Source: Ignavibacteriaceae bacterium (GTDB lineage Bacteria > Bacteroidota > Ignavibacteria > Ignavibacteriales > Ignavibacteriaceae). Taken from it: a DNA stretch of 64,000 bases. Made by a program: the position numbers and the translations under genes. The notes under the pieces were generated by a model. It was not told the origin of the DNA. It saw only the letters and a program-made list of their open reading frames with translations, and made no database searches. The DNA lies in NCBI GenBank assembly GCA_019638025.1, contig JAHBUO010000007.1, positions 1 to 64,000 of the forward strand, written 5' to 3'. Below, one piece after another: positions 54,573 through 63,313 of this stretch; the stretch's first letter is position 1, and each line of letters starts with the position of its first letter.

Positions 54573-54866
54573 TTACACCGGCATTCTTGTTAGTTCTTTG
54601 TACATATCAACTGTTTTGTTTCTAATTTCCATCAGCAGTTGAAGACTTGTTTGAGCTTTTTCTCCGGCAATCATAACTTCGTGAATCTCTACGTTATCAC
54701 CTGCAACAAATTGCTGCGTCATTTTAGATGAAGTCAGTTGGTCGTTGTTCACATTGCCAATAAAATCTGTAAGAACATTCTCAAATTTTGGGCATTCATT
54801 ATTTTCTGCAATTTTCTTAAGAGCAATTTCAGGAAACACATTATTTGTAATTTCACCTATTTTCAT
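54573..54866 (-). CDS. fliE: Basal body MS-ring/rod junction protein FliE
   Basis: 97 residues from the ATG at 54866, which has AGAGG 5 nt upstream and follows the preceding stop by 1 nt; a further in-frame ATG at 54884 would overlap that gene by 17 nt. The C-terminal helix is typical: VEIHEVMIAGEKAQTSLQLL followed by MEIRNKTVDMYKELTRMPV. Between the 80-residue gene and fliF. Confidence 0.93.
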   Translation of the reverse strand: MKIGEITNNVFPEIALKKIAENNECPKFENVLTDFIGNVNNDQLTSSKMTQQFVAGDNVEIHEVMIAGEKAQTSLQLLMEIRNKTVDMYKELTRMPV

Positions 54867-54867
54867 A

Positions 54868-55110
54868 TTAACCTCTTCTGTCAAAATTTGAACCTAAAGT
54901 TACACCTGCCATCTTACCACTTCTTTGATAAAAATGGTAATCAAGGATTTCATCTTTTCTTTCGGGATAAAGTTCTGAAAAAAACTTTTTCTCTTCCCCT
55001 GTAATTTTTTCAGCTGATTTATCAACTTCCATTTTCTGCTGTGCTTGTTGAACAACTTTTGGTTGAATTATTGGGGAGTAGTTTCCGATACTATTTGTTG
55101 TAATTGTCAT
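54868..55110 (-). CDS. Unrecognised 80-residue protein between flgC and fliE
   Basis: Not recognised. Charged and soluble, with a predicted helical core (EKITGEEKKFFSELYPERKD), then YHFYQRSGKMAGVTLGSNFD and a basic end. No signal peptide or membrane segment. It starts 2 nt after the flgC stop and ends 1 nt before the fliE start, an unusual extra gene in an otherwise invariant flgB-flgC-fliE order. Perhaps a rod-assembly or export helper; that is inference from position. Confidence 0.75.
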   Translation of the reverse strand: MTITTNSIGNYSPIIQPKVVQQAQQKMEVDKSAEKITGEEKKFFSELYPERKDEILDYHFYQRSGKMAGVTLGSNFDRRG

Positions 55111-55112
55111 AA

Positions 55113-55613
55113 TTAAATCTCCAGTGCATCTTTCGCCATCTGTTTAGATGAATTTAGTGCCGTTAAATTTGCTTCGTAACTTCTAGTTGCTGCTATCATT
55201 TCGACCATTTCGGTTATTACATTAACGTTTGACATTTCAACGTAACCTTTTTCATCAGCATCGGGATGATCCGGCATGTGGACAACTTCACCCATTCTTG
55301 TATCTTCTACAACATCATAACTTAATCCATCATTTGCACCTTGCATCAATGGTCCACCTTGTCTTGGATTTCCGATATGATTTTTGTTAGTAACATTCAT
55401 AGCAATTTTTCTGCTCTCGATTTCGAAGCCGTTTTTAATTGCTAAATCGTTTTGTGTTACATTAAGTGCTTTTCTTCTGTAAGGTTTTCCATCTTGAGTT
55501 CGAATTGTATCTGCATTTGCAATATTCTCAGAAATCAGGTTCATTTTTTTTCTTTGAACACTAAGACCTTTAGCGCTGATATTAAACCCGAGCATACTGT
55601 TGGCAATTTTCAT
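55113..55613 (-). CDS. flgC: Proximal rod protein FlgC
   Basis: 166 residues. N-terminus LGFNISAKGLSVQRKKMNLI then SENIANADTIRTQDGKPY; C-terminus YVEMSNVNVITEMVEMIAAT and RSYEANLTALNSSKQMAKDA, as in FlgC. Overlaps the flgB stop by 4 nt. Confidence 0.97.
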   Translation of the reverse strand: MKIANSMLGFNISAKGLSVQRKKMNLISENIANADTIRTQDGKPYRRKALNVTQNDLAIKNGFEIESRKIAMNVTNKNHIGNPRQGGPLMQGANDGLSYDVVEDTRMGEVVHMPDHPDADEKGYVEMSNVNVITEMVEMIAATRSYEANLTALNSSKQMAKDALEI

Positions 55614-56011
55614 GTATTTCCTCCACCCTTAATTACAGCTTGAAGATTTTTGTAATAGGAGCTTAATTTTCTAGTAGCAAATTTGAATCTAATTTGATTT
55701 TCGGCGAGTTCAGCCATTTCTTGGTCGATATCAACATTATTCACACCCGTGAACTCGGTTTTTGTATTATCAACTATAATATCAACATCTTTTCCCATTT
55801 CCGGGCTACCTATATGTTTTCCTTCGGTTACTTTCATTGGGGCATTGATATTTTCAGTTAGTAGGGTTTTGAAAACCACATCTTGTCGATTATAGTCTTC
55901 AGTGCCAATATTGGCAATATTCTTACTAATCACTTTGTTTTTAAGCGAACAATAAGAGATATAATTTTCGAGTAATTTTACGTTTGATCCGGCCATCTTA
56001 AATTCCATCAT
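55610..56011 (-). CDS. flgB: Proximal rod protein FlgB
   Basis: 133 residues. Segment SKNIANIGTEDYNRQDVVFK and the C-terminal NVDIDQEMAELAENQIRFKF are typical. First gene of the flg-fli operon. Two adjacent ATGs (56011, 56008) lie 18-21 nt after the sigma-54-like element, leaving a very short leader; an ATG at 55996 (MAGSNVKLLENY) with GGA upstream is a plausible later start. Exported axial protein. Confidence 0.94.
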   Translation of the reverse strand: MMEFKMAGSNVKLLENYISYCSLKNKVISKNIANIGTEDYNRQDVVFKTLLTENINAPMKVTEGKHIGSPEMGKDVDIIVDNTKTEFTGVNNVDIDQEMAELAENQIRFKFATRKLSSYYKNLQAVIKGGGNT

Positions 56012-56122
56012 TAATTAATGAATGGATATTCAAATCTGATGCCATCAGTTTTTATTCTATTTTTAGAGTAAAATTGAGGTGTTGATTAAAAGGTGTGGCT
56101 AAAATTGAACAGTTGTCAGATA
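56012..56122. other. 111-nt operon boundary before flgB
   Basis: It contains the flgB sigma-54-like element (56029-56044). No convincing hairpin terminator for the upstream che operon was seen here. Confidence 0.6.
56029..56044 (-). promoter_or_regulatory. Sigma-54-like promoter element before flgB
   Basis: The reverse strand reads TGGCATCAGATTTGAA, i.e. TGGCAT-N5-TTGAA, the same pattern as before fliL. It ends 18 nt upstream of the first flgB ATG. Confidence 0.62.
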
Positions 56123-56368
56123 TTACTCAGTGTAGTCGAGTGTTAAAGTTTTGGTTTGTCCGCAGCTGCAAACAAATTTAATTTCTTTAATATTATCGTG
56201 TTCATCCTTGCGAAGAATTAACTTGATTCCATCTTCATCATCTTCTTCGCATGATAGCTTAATTTTGCCGGTAAATTCAGTTTTATCGGCTTTTATCAGA
56301 TTACTTCTTTTACCTCTGTTCGAATATTTTAATTCAGTAAAAATCGGTTCGTTAAATTCTTCACTCAT
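56123..56368 (-). CDS. Unrecognised 81-residue acidic protein
   Basis: Not recognised. Acidic and soluble, with FTGKIKLSCEEDDEDGIKLI followed by KDEHDNIKEIKFVCSCGQ and a threonine-rich end. It has three cysteines, two in C-S-C, so a metal site is possible but the pattern is not a standard zinc motif. It follows cheB by 8 nt and ends the main che operon. No link to known CheW or CheD sequence. Confidence 0.7.
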   Translation of the reverse strand: MSEEFNEPIFTELKYSNRGKRSNLIKADKTEFTGKIKLSCEEDDEDGIKLILRKDEHDNIKEIKFVCSCGQTKTLTLDYTE

Positions 56369-56376
56369 TTTCTTAC

Positions 56377-57450
56377 CTAAACAACTTTATTAATTTGATC
56401 TGCAATTTTTTCTAGTGGTAAAATCACATCCGCATAACCCGCATCTACAATTGCTTTGGGCATTCCATACACCACACATGAATCTTCATCTTGAGCAATT
56501 GTGTACCCGCCAATATTCTTAAGTTCTTTAACAGCTTCGTAACCGTCTTTTCCCATCCCGGTCATAATTACACCAAGAGTAGATTTACCGTAAACGTTCA
56601 ATACTGAACTCATCATAATATCAACAGATGGTCTATGAAGAGTAGTGGATGGATTTTCAGAAATATCAATAAGAATTTGTCCCGATGATATTTTTTTCAA
56701 AGTCATGTGAAAACCGCCGGGAGCGATATATACTGAACCGGCTTTAACAACATCATTATGTTCAGCCTCTTTAACTTCAACATTACTAATACCATTTAAT
56801 CTTTCGGCTAAAGATTTGGTAAATTTTGGGGGCATGTGCTGTACAATGAATATTGGAACAGTTATTTCTTTTTTTATTGCTGGAACAACTTTTTGAAGAG
56901 ACATCGGTCCACCGGTAGATATTCCGAGCGCAATTGCTTTATATCCAATTTTGGGGAGTGGTTTGCTATCGGGTTCTATCACACCTGTGCGAGTTTTTGA
57001 TTTGCCACTTAAATTTCGCAAACGTTGTAATCTATCAGTTAAAGATCTTTGCTTAACAATCTCCTTAACTTTTCTTATTAAATCATCTTTTATCTTAATG
57101 ATATTCACATTCACAAAAGAGAGTTCTTTAGGAATGAAATCAACAGCTCCATATTCCATAGCTTTGAGGGTGGATTCTGCTCCCTCTGTAGTAAGTGAAC
57201 TGACCATCATTACCGGAGTGGGACAATCCTTCATTATTTTTTGAAGTGCAGTTAACCCATCCATCTTTGGCATTTCTATATCAAGGGTAACAATATCGGG
57301 CTTAGTAGATTTAACAAGATTGTAACCTTCAAGCCCGTCTCTTGCGGTTCCGATTACCTCAATTTCTCCACTCCCCTCGAGCATTATCGAAAGTGATTTC
57401 CGCATAAATGCAGAATCGTCAATTACTACTGCCCTTATTTTTCGTAACAA
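56377..57450 (-). CDS. cheB: Chemotaxis methylesterase/deamidase CheB
   Basis: 357 residues. Receiver (1-125) with D11-D12 and D57 in IVTLDIEMPKMDG. A linker leads to the methylesterase domain (about 168-355) with catalytic S178 in LGISTGGPMS, H205 in VQHMPP and D302 in GMGKDG. Phosphorylation by CheA should activate it to remove receptor methyl groups and provide adaptation. One nucleotide after the cheA stop. Confidence 0.97.
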   Translation of the reverse strand: MLRKIRAVVIDDSAFMRKSLSIMLEGSGEIEVIGTARDGLEGYNLVKSTKPDIVTLDIEMPKMDGLTALQKIMKDCPTPVMMVSSLTTEGAESTLKAMEYGAVDFIPKELSFVNVNIIKIKDDLIRKVKEIVKQRSLTDRLQRLRNLSGKSKTRTGVIEPDSKPLPKIGYKAIALGISTGGPMSLQKVVPAIKKEITVPIFIVQHMPPKFTKSLAERLNGISNVEVKEAEHNDVVKAGSVYIAPGGFHMTLKKISSGQILIDISENPSTTLHRPSVDIMMSSVLNVYGKSTLGVIMTGMGKDGYEAVKELKNIGGYTIAQDEDSCVVYGMPKAIVDAGYADVILPLEKIADQINKVV

Positions 57451-57451
57451 G

Positions 57452-59320
57452 TTATTCCGCCAATCTGTTAATAAGTTCGCTTATATCCAAAATCATTACA
57501 ACAGTACCATCTCCCATAATGGTTGAGCCAGCTATTCCGTGAATTGTACCTAAATAACTACCGAGTGATTTGATAACAACTTCTTTTTGTCCAACCAACT
57601 GGTCAACTTTAATTCCAAATTTCTTTTCTGCAATTCCTACAACCACAACATATTGCCAAATTTTTTCATCTTCTTTTGCATTTTTATTGTAAAGAAGATC
57701 ATCAATTGAAATTAATGGTAAAACACTGTCACGTAATTTAATAACTTCATGTTGATTTATCGAGTTAATATTATCACTATGAACTCTTACAACCTCAATC
57801 ACAGAGTTAAGCGGAATCACAACCATCTCACCTCTTACTTTAACAATCATTCCGGGAATAATTGCAAGTGTAAGTGGTAGTTTGATAATCATTTTTGTTC
57901 CGCTGCCTGTCACCGAATCGATGTTAATTATACCGCGAAGTTTTGTAACATTCGTTTTAACTACATCCATTCCAACACCGCGTCCGGAGACATTTGTAAC
58001 TACTTCAGCGGTTGAGAACCCGGGTAAGAAAATTAGATTAAGAGCTTCTTGGCGCGATAGTTCTTTTGCTTTCTCTTTAGTTAATAAACCTTTTGCAATA
58101 GCTTTGTCTTTAATTGCTTCAGGGTCAATTCCTTTTCCGTCATCTTCAACAGAAATGATAATGTTGTTTCCTTCATGCTCGGCTGATAAGGTGATAGTTC
58201 CGTTAACCGATTTTCCGGCAGCTTTTCTTTTTTCAGGAGTTTCTATCCCGTGGTCAACTGAATTTCTGATTAAGTGAACAAGCGGGTCATTAATTTCTTC
58301 AATTAATGTTTTATCGAGTTCAGTTTCTTCCCCCTTGATTACGAGTTCGATTTCTTTCTTTGTTTCTTTTGAAAGATCACGAACTAAGCGAGGGAATCGG
58401 TTAAATACTTTTCCGATTCTTACCATTCTTGTTTTCATAACAACAAGCTGTAATTCGTTTGTCATCAGGTCTATTTGTTTTGTTGCGTCACCTAAATCTC
58501 TGGAAAGTTTTGTCCCTTCATTTTCAAGAGCAAATTCTGAGTTTACCTGAGCTAACCTGTTTCTTCCTAATACCAATTCCGAGACAATATTCAGTAAATC
58601 ATCTAAGCGTTGAACATCAACACGAATAGTATTTTCAGTCTTCTTAGCTTGTACTGCTTTTGTTGCTTCAGTGCTACCTGAAGCTACAACTTGTTTATTT
58701 TCTTCTGTTACCGGAACATCATCTGCATCTTCCAAAGAATCTTCATGTTCAGTTTCATCAGGGACTATAACTTCCGGAATCGTAACATTCTCTTCAATAA
58801 TTTCCTCTTCAACTGATTTGGATTTCTTTTTCCCCTTAGGTGATTTTTTTGTTTCCTTTGTAGGAGGATTCTTAGGGTGCTCTTTAATTACTACATCTTC
58901 ACCGCTTCCGCCACTTTCAAGTGATTGAATTAATTGGTTCAATTTCTCAACTGTATCTTCAATCGGAATATCTTCGCTTTTATTATTTTCAATTGAGACT
59001 AGCAAACTCTTAATTTTATCAAACGACATAAGGATTGCATCCATAATCGTAGAGTTTAACTTAATCTCTTGTTTACGCAATTTATTCAGAATGTCTTCGC
59101 AACGGTGAGTTACTTTCGTAAGCTTTTCGAGACCTAAAAATCCAGATGTCCCCTTGATGGTATGAAATGCACGAAAGATTTGATTAAGCAAATCGAGATC
59201 CCCGGCATTTTTTTCAAGCTCCATTAAATCGACATCAAGATTTTCCAATATTTCTTTTGTCTCGACAATAAAACTGTCGACAATCTCAGCCATTTCCGGA
59301 TCAACAAGCATCGGGTTCAT
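57452..59320 (-). CDS. cheA: Chemotaxis histidine kinase CheA (main operon)
   Basis: 622 residues. Hpt (1-110) with H53 in RAFHTIKGTSGF; a lysine/glutamate/valine-rich disordered linker (about 140-225) in place of a clear P2; P3 dimerization (about 230-290: VQRLDDLLNIVSELVLG); P4 HATPase (about 295-480: HLIRNSVDHGIETP; VEDDGKGIDPEA; VSGRGVGMDVVKTN); P5 CheW-like (about 485-622). Central kinase of the main chemosensory system, with CheY, CheZ, CheB and CheR encoded around it. Confidence 0.97.
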   Translation of the reverse strand: MNPMLVDPEMAEIVDSFIVETKEILENLDVDLMELEKNAGDLDLLNQIFRAFHTIKGTSGFLGLEKLTKVTHRCEDILNKLRKQEIKLNSTIMDAILMSFDKIKSLLVSIENNKSEDIPIEDTVEKLNQLIQSLESGGSGEDVVIKEHPKNPPTKETKKSPKGKKKSKSVEEEIIEENVTIPEVIVPDETEHEDSLEDADDVPVTEENKQVVASGSTEATKAVQAKKTENTIRVDVQRLDDLLNIVSELVLGRNRLAQVNSEFALENEGTKLSRDLGDATKQIDLMTNELQLVVMKTRMVRIGKVFNRFPRLVRDLSKETKKEIELVIKGEETELDKTLIEEINDPLVHLIRNSVDHGIETPEKRKAAGKSVNGTITLSAEHEGNNIIISVEDDGKGIDPEAIKDKAIAKGLLTKEKAKELSRQEALNLIFLPGFSTAEVVTNVSGRGVGMDVVKTNVTKLRGIINIDSVTGSGTKMIIKLPLTLAIIPGMIVKVRGEMVVIPLNSVIEVVRVHSDNINSINQHEVIKLRDSVLPLISIDDLLYNKNAKEDEKIWQYVVVVGIAEKKFGIKVDQLVGQKEVVIKSLGSYLGTIHGIAGSTIMGDGTVVMILDISELINRLAE

Positions 59321-59334
59321 TTTACAATTCCATC

Positions 59335-60093
59335 TTATGAAAATAATTTGTCTATTTCGTCTTGAGTAGTCGTTTCACTTTGTGCTTTAATAATTTCATC
59401 AACGTTTTGTTGGTTTTGGTCAGATTTATCATAACGTGCGTTTGGATCAAAAGTAACACCTTCTGGAACAGGCATTGAAAGATTTCCAAATTCTCTAACT
59501 TCATTTATTTCCAAATCTGAAATTAATCCTGAAAGTCTATCTTGCACTGATTCAATAAGGTGATTTACCGCTGCTAATTGTTGAGCTGTTATATCTTGAA
59601 CTTGTAGAGAAAGTGTTATATTATACGCATAATCTTTAATCTTAGTAAAAGATTCATACAATGGATTTATCTCTTGAGGTGCTGTAACTTTTAGCTTAAT
59701 CTCTTCATAAATTTTTAGAGCTTCGGGATTACCCTGGATGTATGGGGAGAGCGATTCGAATAATTTGGCTTTTTCTTCTTCAGAGTTAATGAACGCTTTT
59801 AATGATTTTTCTACTCCTCTAACTTCTTTTGTCACTGCATCAACAAGATCAAGAATTTCTGTTGTTGCTAATTCGGTTGCGCTTGTCACATTATTCAATT
59901 GGTGTGAAGCTTTTGGAATTTTGGAAGTACTATCCGCTATAGAGTGATTAATATTTTCGAGTAGTGGAACTGTATCCTTCATAAAATCAACTAAACTTTG
60001 AATTATGGGAATAAGTTTTTCGCCATAAACAAAAAGCGCCTTTAAGTCTTTAAGTTTCTCAAACAAATGACTCATATTAATTGCTTGTTTCAT
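59335..60093 (-). CDS. cheZ: CheZ-family CheY-phosphate phosphatase
   Basis: 252 residues, helical. The active-site segment LSLQVQDITAQQLAAVNHL has D167-x-x-x-Q171, matching the CheZ catalytic pair D143/Q147. A proline-containing flexible linker (about 205-240) leads to a C-terminal QDEIDKLFS, resembling the CheY-binding tail. It should shorten the life of phosphorylated CheY. Located between cheY and cheA. An N-terminal region (1-100) is longer than in E. coli. Confidence 0.88.
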   Translation of the reverse strand: MKQAINMSHLFEKLKDLKALFVYGEKLIPIIQSLVDFMKDTVPLLENINHSIADSTSKIPKASHQLNNVTSATELATTEILDLVDAVTKEVRGVEKSLKAFINSEEEKAKLFESLSPYIQGNPEALKIYEEIKLKVTAPQEINPLYESFTKIKDYAYNITLSLQVQDITAQQLAAVNHLIESVQDRLSGLISDLEINEVREFGNLSMPVPEGVTFDPNARYDKSDQNQQNVDEIIKAQSETTTQDEIDKLFS

Positions 60094-60108
60094 ATTATTT
60101 GTCCCCGA

Positions 60109-60507
60109 TTAAGAAGCAACGGTTGCTAAAATCTGATCAATTTTTTCTCTCAGAATTTGTGGAGTAAAAGGTTTTACTACATAGTTATTGACTCTGGCTT
60201 TAAGAGCTTCAATAATATCCTCTTTAACACCACGAGTAGTAACCATAAGTACCGGCATGGATGCGGTTTTATCATCGCTTCGAATTGCTTTTATCAATTC
60301 GAGACCCGAGAGAACCGGCATATTCCAATCTGTTATCACAAAATTTATTGTGTCATCGGCTGATAATTTAATTAGAGCCTCTCTACCGTCTCCGGCTTCA
60401 ACTATATCTTCGTATCCGAGATTGTGCAAAGAATTGACTACAATTCTTCTCATGGTAACAGAGTCATCAACAACTAAGAATTTTAACGACATAAGATTAT
60501 CCTTCAA
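60109..60507 (-). CDS. cheY: Response regulator CheY (copy A, main operon)
   Basis: 132 residues; D14-D15, D60 in FVITDWNMPVLSG, T in LMVTTRG, K in VVKPFTPQ. The ITDWNMP version is usual for motor-acting CheY. Upstream of cheZ by 15 nt. An in-frame ATG at residue 6 (MSLKFLVVDD) is an alternative start. Confidence 0.95.
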   Translation of the reverse strand: MKDNLMSLKFLVVDDSVTMRRIVVNSLHNLGYEDIVEAGDGREALIKLSADDTINFVITDWNMPVLSGLELIKAIRSDDKTASMPVLMVTTRGVKEDIIEALKARVNNYVVKPFTPQILREKIDQILATVAS

Positions 60508-60511
60508 ACAA

Positions 60512-60877
60512 TTAATTTAAATATTTTGAGACTTCGTATAACATTCGTTTTGAATCAAATGGTTTTACTAAGTATGAGTTTGCTCCTATTTCCATTCCCA
60601 ATTCAATATCATCTTTGCTTGTTAGAGATGACAAAATTATTATCGGGATGTCTTTAAATTCTTCATTTGATCGAATAGTTTTAATCAATTCAAAGCCATC
60701 AACATTAGGCATATTTAAATCGGTTATCACAAGATCAATTTTTTCTGAAGGGAGCATTTCGAGAGCCTGCATTCCATCTGATGCAGATAAAATTTCATAT
60801 CCTTTCATTGCTAATGCGAAGGAGACAAACTTTCTTATTGTCGGCGAATCATCGGCAACAAGTATAACCTTCTTCAT
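60512..60877 (-). CDS. cheY: Response regulator CheY (copy B, main operon)
   Basis: 121 residues; D9-D10, D53 in VITDLNMPNVDG, K in LVKPFDSK. It resembles the lone cheY of the second module (shared TDLNMPN-DG) more than copy A does, so the two copies probably have different jobs, one driving the motor and one as phosphate sink or for another target. Between cheR and copy A. Confidence 0.94.
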   Translation of the reverse strand: MKKVILVADDSPTIRKFVSFALAMKGYEILSASDGMQALEMLPSEKIDLVITDLNMPNVDGFELIKTIRSNEEFKDIPIIILSSLTSKDDIELGMEIGANSYLVKPFDSKRMLYEVSKYLN

Positions 60878-60884
60878 TTATTTT

Positions 60885-61781
60885 CTACTCCTTTTTGTAT
60901 CCAATAGTTTTAGGAAAACTTACAACTTTAAATGCTTTTGAAACACCATGAAGTGTCTCCGAATAACCGATAAATAGATATCCGCCGCGTTGTAATGAAT
61001 TGTAAAGATGTTGTACTACTTTTATTTTTGAATTCAGATTAAAATAAATCAGTACGTTTGCACAGTATATTATATCAAAATTAGTCATGGCTCTCATCCC
61101 CTGGTCGTCATAAAGATTCAACAGTTTGAATGATACCATATCTCTAATTGAGCTATTAATTTCGTAAGCTGAGCCGTTAAACTTGAAGTATTTCTTCAGA
61201 TAATATGGTGGAGTATTTCTTATTGAATACTCTTTGTAGATCCCTTTTTTGGCAGTTTCAATTACGGCTTGACTAATATCTGTCCCTATAATTTCAACAT
61301 CTAAAGTTGGAACCTTTGGTTTAATTAACTCGCTTATCACTATAGCTGTTGAATATGCTTCTTCACCGGTGGATGATGCCGCACTCCATATTCTAATTTT
61401 GGGTCTACCAAACTTCCCTTTTGCATCTAATATCTGCGGAACAACTGTTGAAACAAGTGCATCCAGTTGGGGTTGATTTCTGAAGAAAAAAGTCTCATTA
61501 ATCGTGATTGCTTCATACAAATAACGCATTTCGAGATTACGACCGGGATTAAACTTTAAATACTCGAGATATTCATCAAATGATTTTAATCCCAAAAATG
61601 TAACTCTTTTCTGGAGGCGGCTTTCCAAAAGATATTTCTTGTTATCTTGGAAATAGATTCCGCAACTATCATAAATGAAAGACCTCCATTTTTCGAAAGA
61701 CTGAACCGAGAGTTCAACTTTCGGCTGTCCTCCACTCAGTATTGAAGGGGTTGATAGTGGATTATTCATAAACTGATTCAT
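60885..61781 (-). CDS. cheR: Chemotaxis receptor methyltransferase CheR
   Basis: 298 residues. N-terminal helical domain (about 25-100: KKYLLESRLQKRVTFLGLKS), catalytic domain from ETFFFRNQPQLDALVSTVVP, with SAM motifs WSAASSTGEEAYSTAIVI, EIIGTDISQAVIETAKKGIY and IYCANVLIYFNL. It methylates MCP glutamates. Follows the HEAT-repeat gene by 2 nt. The second CheR-type gene in the window lacks the N-domain seen here. Confidence 0.97.
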   Translation of the reverse strand: MNQFMNNPLSTPSILSGGQPKVELSVQSFEKWRSFIYDSCGIYFQDNKKYLLESRLQKRVTFLGLKSFDEYLEYLKFNPGRNLEMRYLYEAITINETFFFRNQPQLDALVSTVVPQILDAKGKFGRPKIRIWSAASSTGEEAYSTAIVISELIKPKVPTLDVEIIGTDISQAVIETAKKGIYKEYSIRNTPPYYLKKYFKFNGSAYEINSSIRDMVSFKLLNLYDDQGMRAMTNFDIIYCANVLIYFNLNSKIKVVQHLYNSLQRGGYLFIGYSETLHGVSKAFKVVSFPKTIGYKKE

Positions 61782-61783
61782 AT

Positions 61784-63163
61784 TTAATTTCCACTTGATG
61801 CTGTTCTGGTTGATAAAATTTCTTTAGCCCGTTCGTTTATCATTTCTTCCGGGTCTTCTGCTAATTTTTGCAGTGCTTCATTTGCTTCGGGAAGCTGAAC
61901 CATTTCCAAAATATCTAATAACCTTAATCTATTCCACATATTATCATCATCAAGTATTATATCGATAAATAATAATCCCATCTTAGGATCAATTGCAAAA
62001 ATTAAGTCGATTGCAACTTGTCTAACTTCTTCATCCGGATGTTTAAAACAGTTAGATATTGAGTCCGTCAGATTTCTTAGTTCAAGCGGCGATAATTCTT
62101 CGTTTATATGATGATCTTCTTCAACCAATTCTCTTAATAGATTTAATAATGGAAGAAGATTTTTAGGCATTTGATTAATCGTACTGTGAACCTTACTTAA
62201 AATTAACTTTGAATTTTCAATAAACTTTGGTTTTAATGTTTCATCAAGCTCAAAATCTTGACCAAATACATTTAATGCTGCGAGAATTATATCGGGGTCA
62301 TTGAATATCATTACGAGATAGGCAGCAACTTTTTTGTACTTAATATCAGCGTCAAACAATGTTTCCAGAATAGAATTTTTCATTCTTTCATCGAATGGGA
62401 TATCAAAATTGAATTTTTCTTTTAGTGCATAAATTGAGCCTAGGAACGGCCAAGTTAAAGCACCGCTTGTATTGCTCAACTCTGATAACAAAAAGAAAAA
62501 TGTCTCCTCATTCCCAATCAATCCAAGACTTTCAACAATTGAAAACTTGGTTAATTCTTCTTCTTCGTGATATTTTTTTATAATAAAATCCAATCCTTCT
62601 TTTGAGCCTATTTTGCCGATTGCCTCGATAATAGTTGGTTTGAACAGTTCATTTTGTTCGTAAATAACAAAAAGATGGCTTAAAGCTTCTGTACACTTTA
62701 AATTACCGAATGCCTCAATACATGCAAGAAGAACATTTTCATTTTCGTTTTTATAAAACACATCGAGAATAGCGTGGTTAGCTTGTGGGTTAGCGATTAG
62801 TCCCAATAAATCTATTATAAATTTTAGGTCGTCGTTATTCCCCTTCGGTAAGAATTGAATCATTGCAGTTATTGCCCCATCACCAATCTTTAATAAGATT
62901 TCTCCGGCTAAATTTCTAAGTGAAATTGTTTCTGATGTTACTAATGGGACTAAAAGGTATGGAATCTGGGGGCTTCCATTAAAACTTAAAAGATTTGCTG
63001 CTGCATTGACAACCCCCTTGTCATCTTCGCTAATAAGCTGAACTATCTTAATTAAGACTTCCTCACTCAAACTTTCTGATTGAATATTGAATAATGTATC
63101 AATTTTCAGATCAGAATCAGAAGAATTAAGGATTTCCAGAATTTTTGTATCATCATTTGTCAT
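61784..63163 (-). CDS. HEAT-repeat protein heading the che operon
   Basis: 459 residues of repeated helical hairpins (LRNLAGEILLKIGDGAITAM; LACIEAFGNLKCTEALSHL; FKPTIIEAIGKIGSKEGL; FSIVESLGLIGNEETFFFLL; EEVRQVAIDLIFAIDPKMGL), the HEAT pattern. No enzymatic motif, signal peptide or membrane segment. Likely a protein-binding scaffold. As first gene of the che operon, with 2 nt to cheR, it may hold chemotaxis enzymes or receptors together. Family role is not defined. Confidence 0.85.
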   Translation of the reverse strand: MTNDDTKILEILNSSDSDLKIDTLFNIQSESLSEEVLIKIVQLISEDDKGVVNAAANLLSFNGSPQIPYLLVPLVTSETISLRNLAGEILLKIGDGAITAMIQFLPKGNNDDLKFIIDLLGLIANPQANHAILDVFYKNENENVLLACIEAFGNLKCTEALSHLFVIYEQNELFKPTIIEAIGKIGSKEGLDFIIKKYHEEEELTKFSIVESLGLIGNEETFFFLLSELSNTSGALTWPFLGSIYALKEKFNFDIPFDERMKNSILETLFDADIKYKKVAAYLVMIFNDPDIILAALNVFGQDFELDETLKPKFIENSKLILSKVHSTINQMPKNLLPLLNLLRELVEEDHHINEELSPLELRNLTDSISNCFKHPDEEVRQVAIDLIFAIDPKMGLLFIDIILDDDNMWNRLRLLDILEMVQLPEANEALQKLAEDPEEMINERAKEILSTRTASSGN

Positions 63164-63313
63164 ATATAGTTTTGCCTAAGATTACTGTTAATAGATTTTT
63201 ATCAAAACACTCTTCTCTGTTTTCAATTATAATGCCGAAAAAAAAACTCTGTTTTGAGACATTCATTGGATGGGCGGTCATATATTTGGCTAATATTATA
63301 CAGTTGTGTGATT
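63164..63313. other. 150-nt gap between the MCP and the che operon
   Basis: Holds a sigma-54-like element (63222-63237) immediately downstream of a nine-T tract. No convincing terminator hairpin after the MCP was found. Confidence 0.6.
63222..63237 (-). promoter_or_regulatory. Sigma-54-like promoter element before the HEAT-che operon
   Basis: The reverse strand reads CGGCATTATAATTGAA, differing from the fliL and flgB elements at the first base (C for T) and the spacer. GGCAT at -24 and TTGAA at -12 with the same spacing. It lies about 59 nt before the HEAT-gene ATG; T9 lies just upstream. Confidence 0.5.

Noticed and set aside
57882..58277. Plus-strand frame of 131 codons
   Set aside because: It is antisense to the conserved ATPase region of cheA and carries no protein-like motif.
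63200..63260. T9 tract after the MCP as an intrinsic terminator
   Set aside because: Only a three-base stem precedes it; more likely an AT-rich region upstream of the sigma-54-like element.
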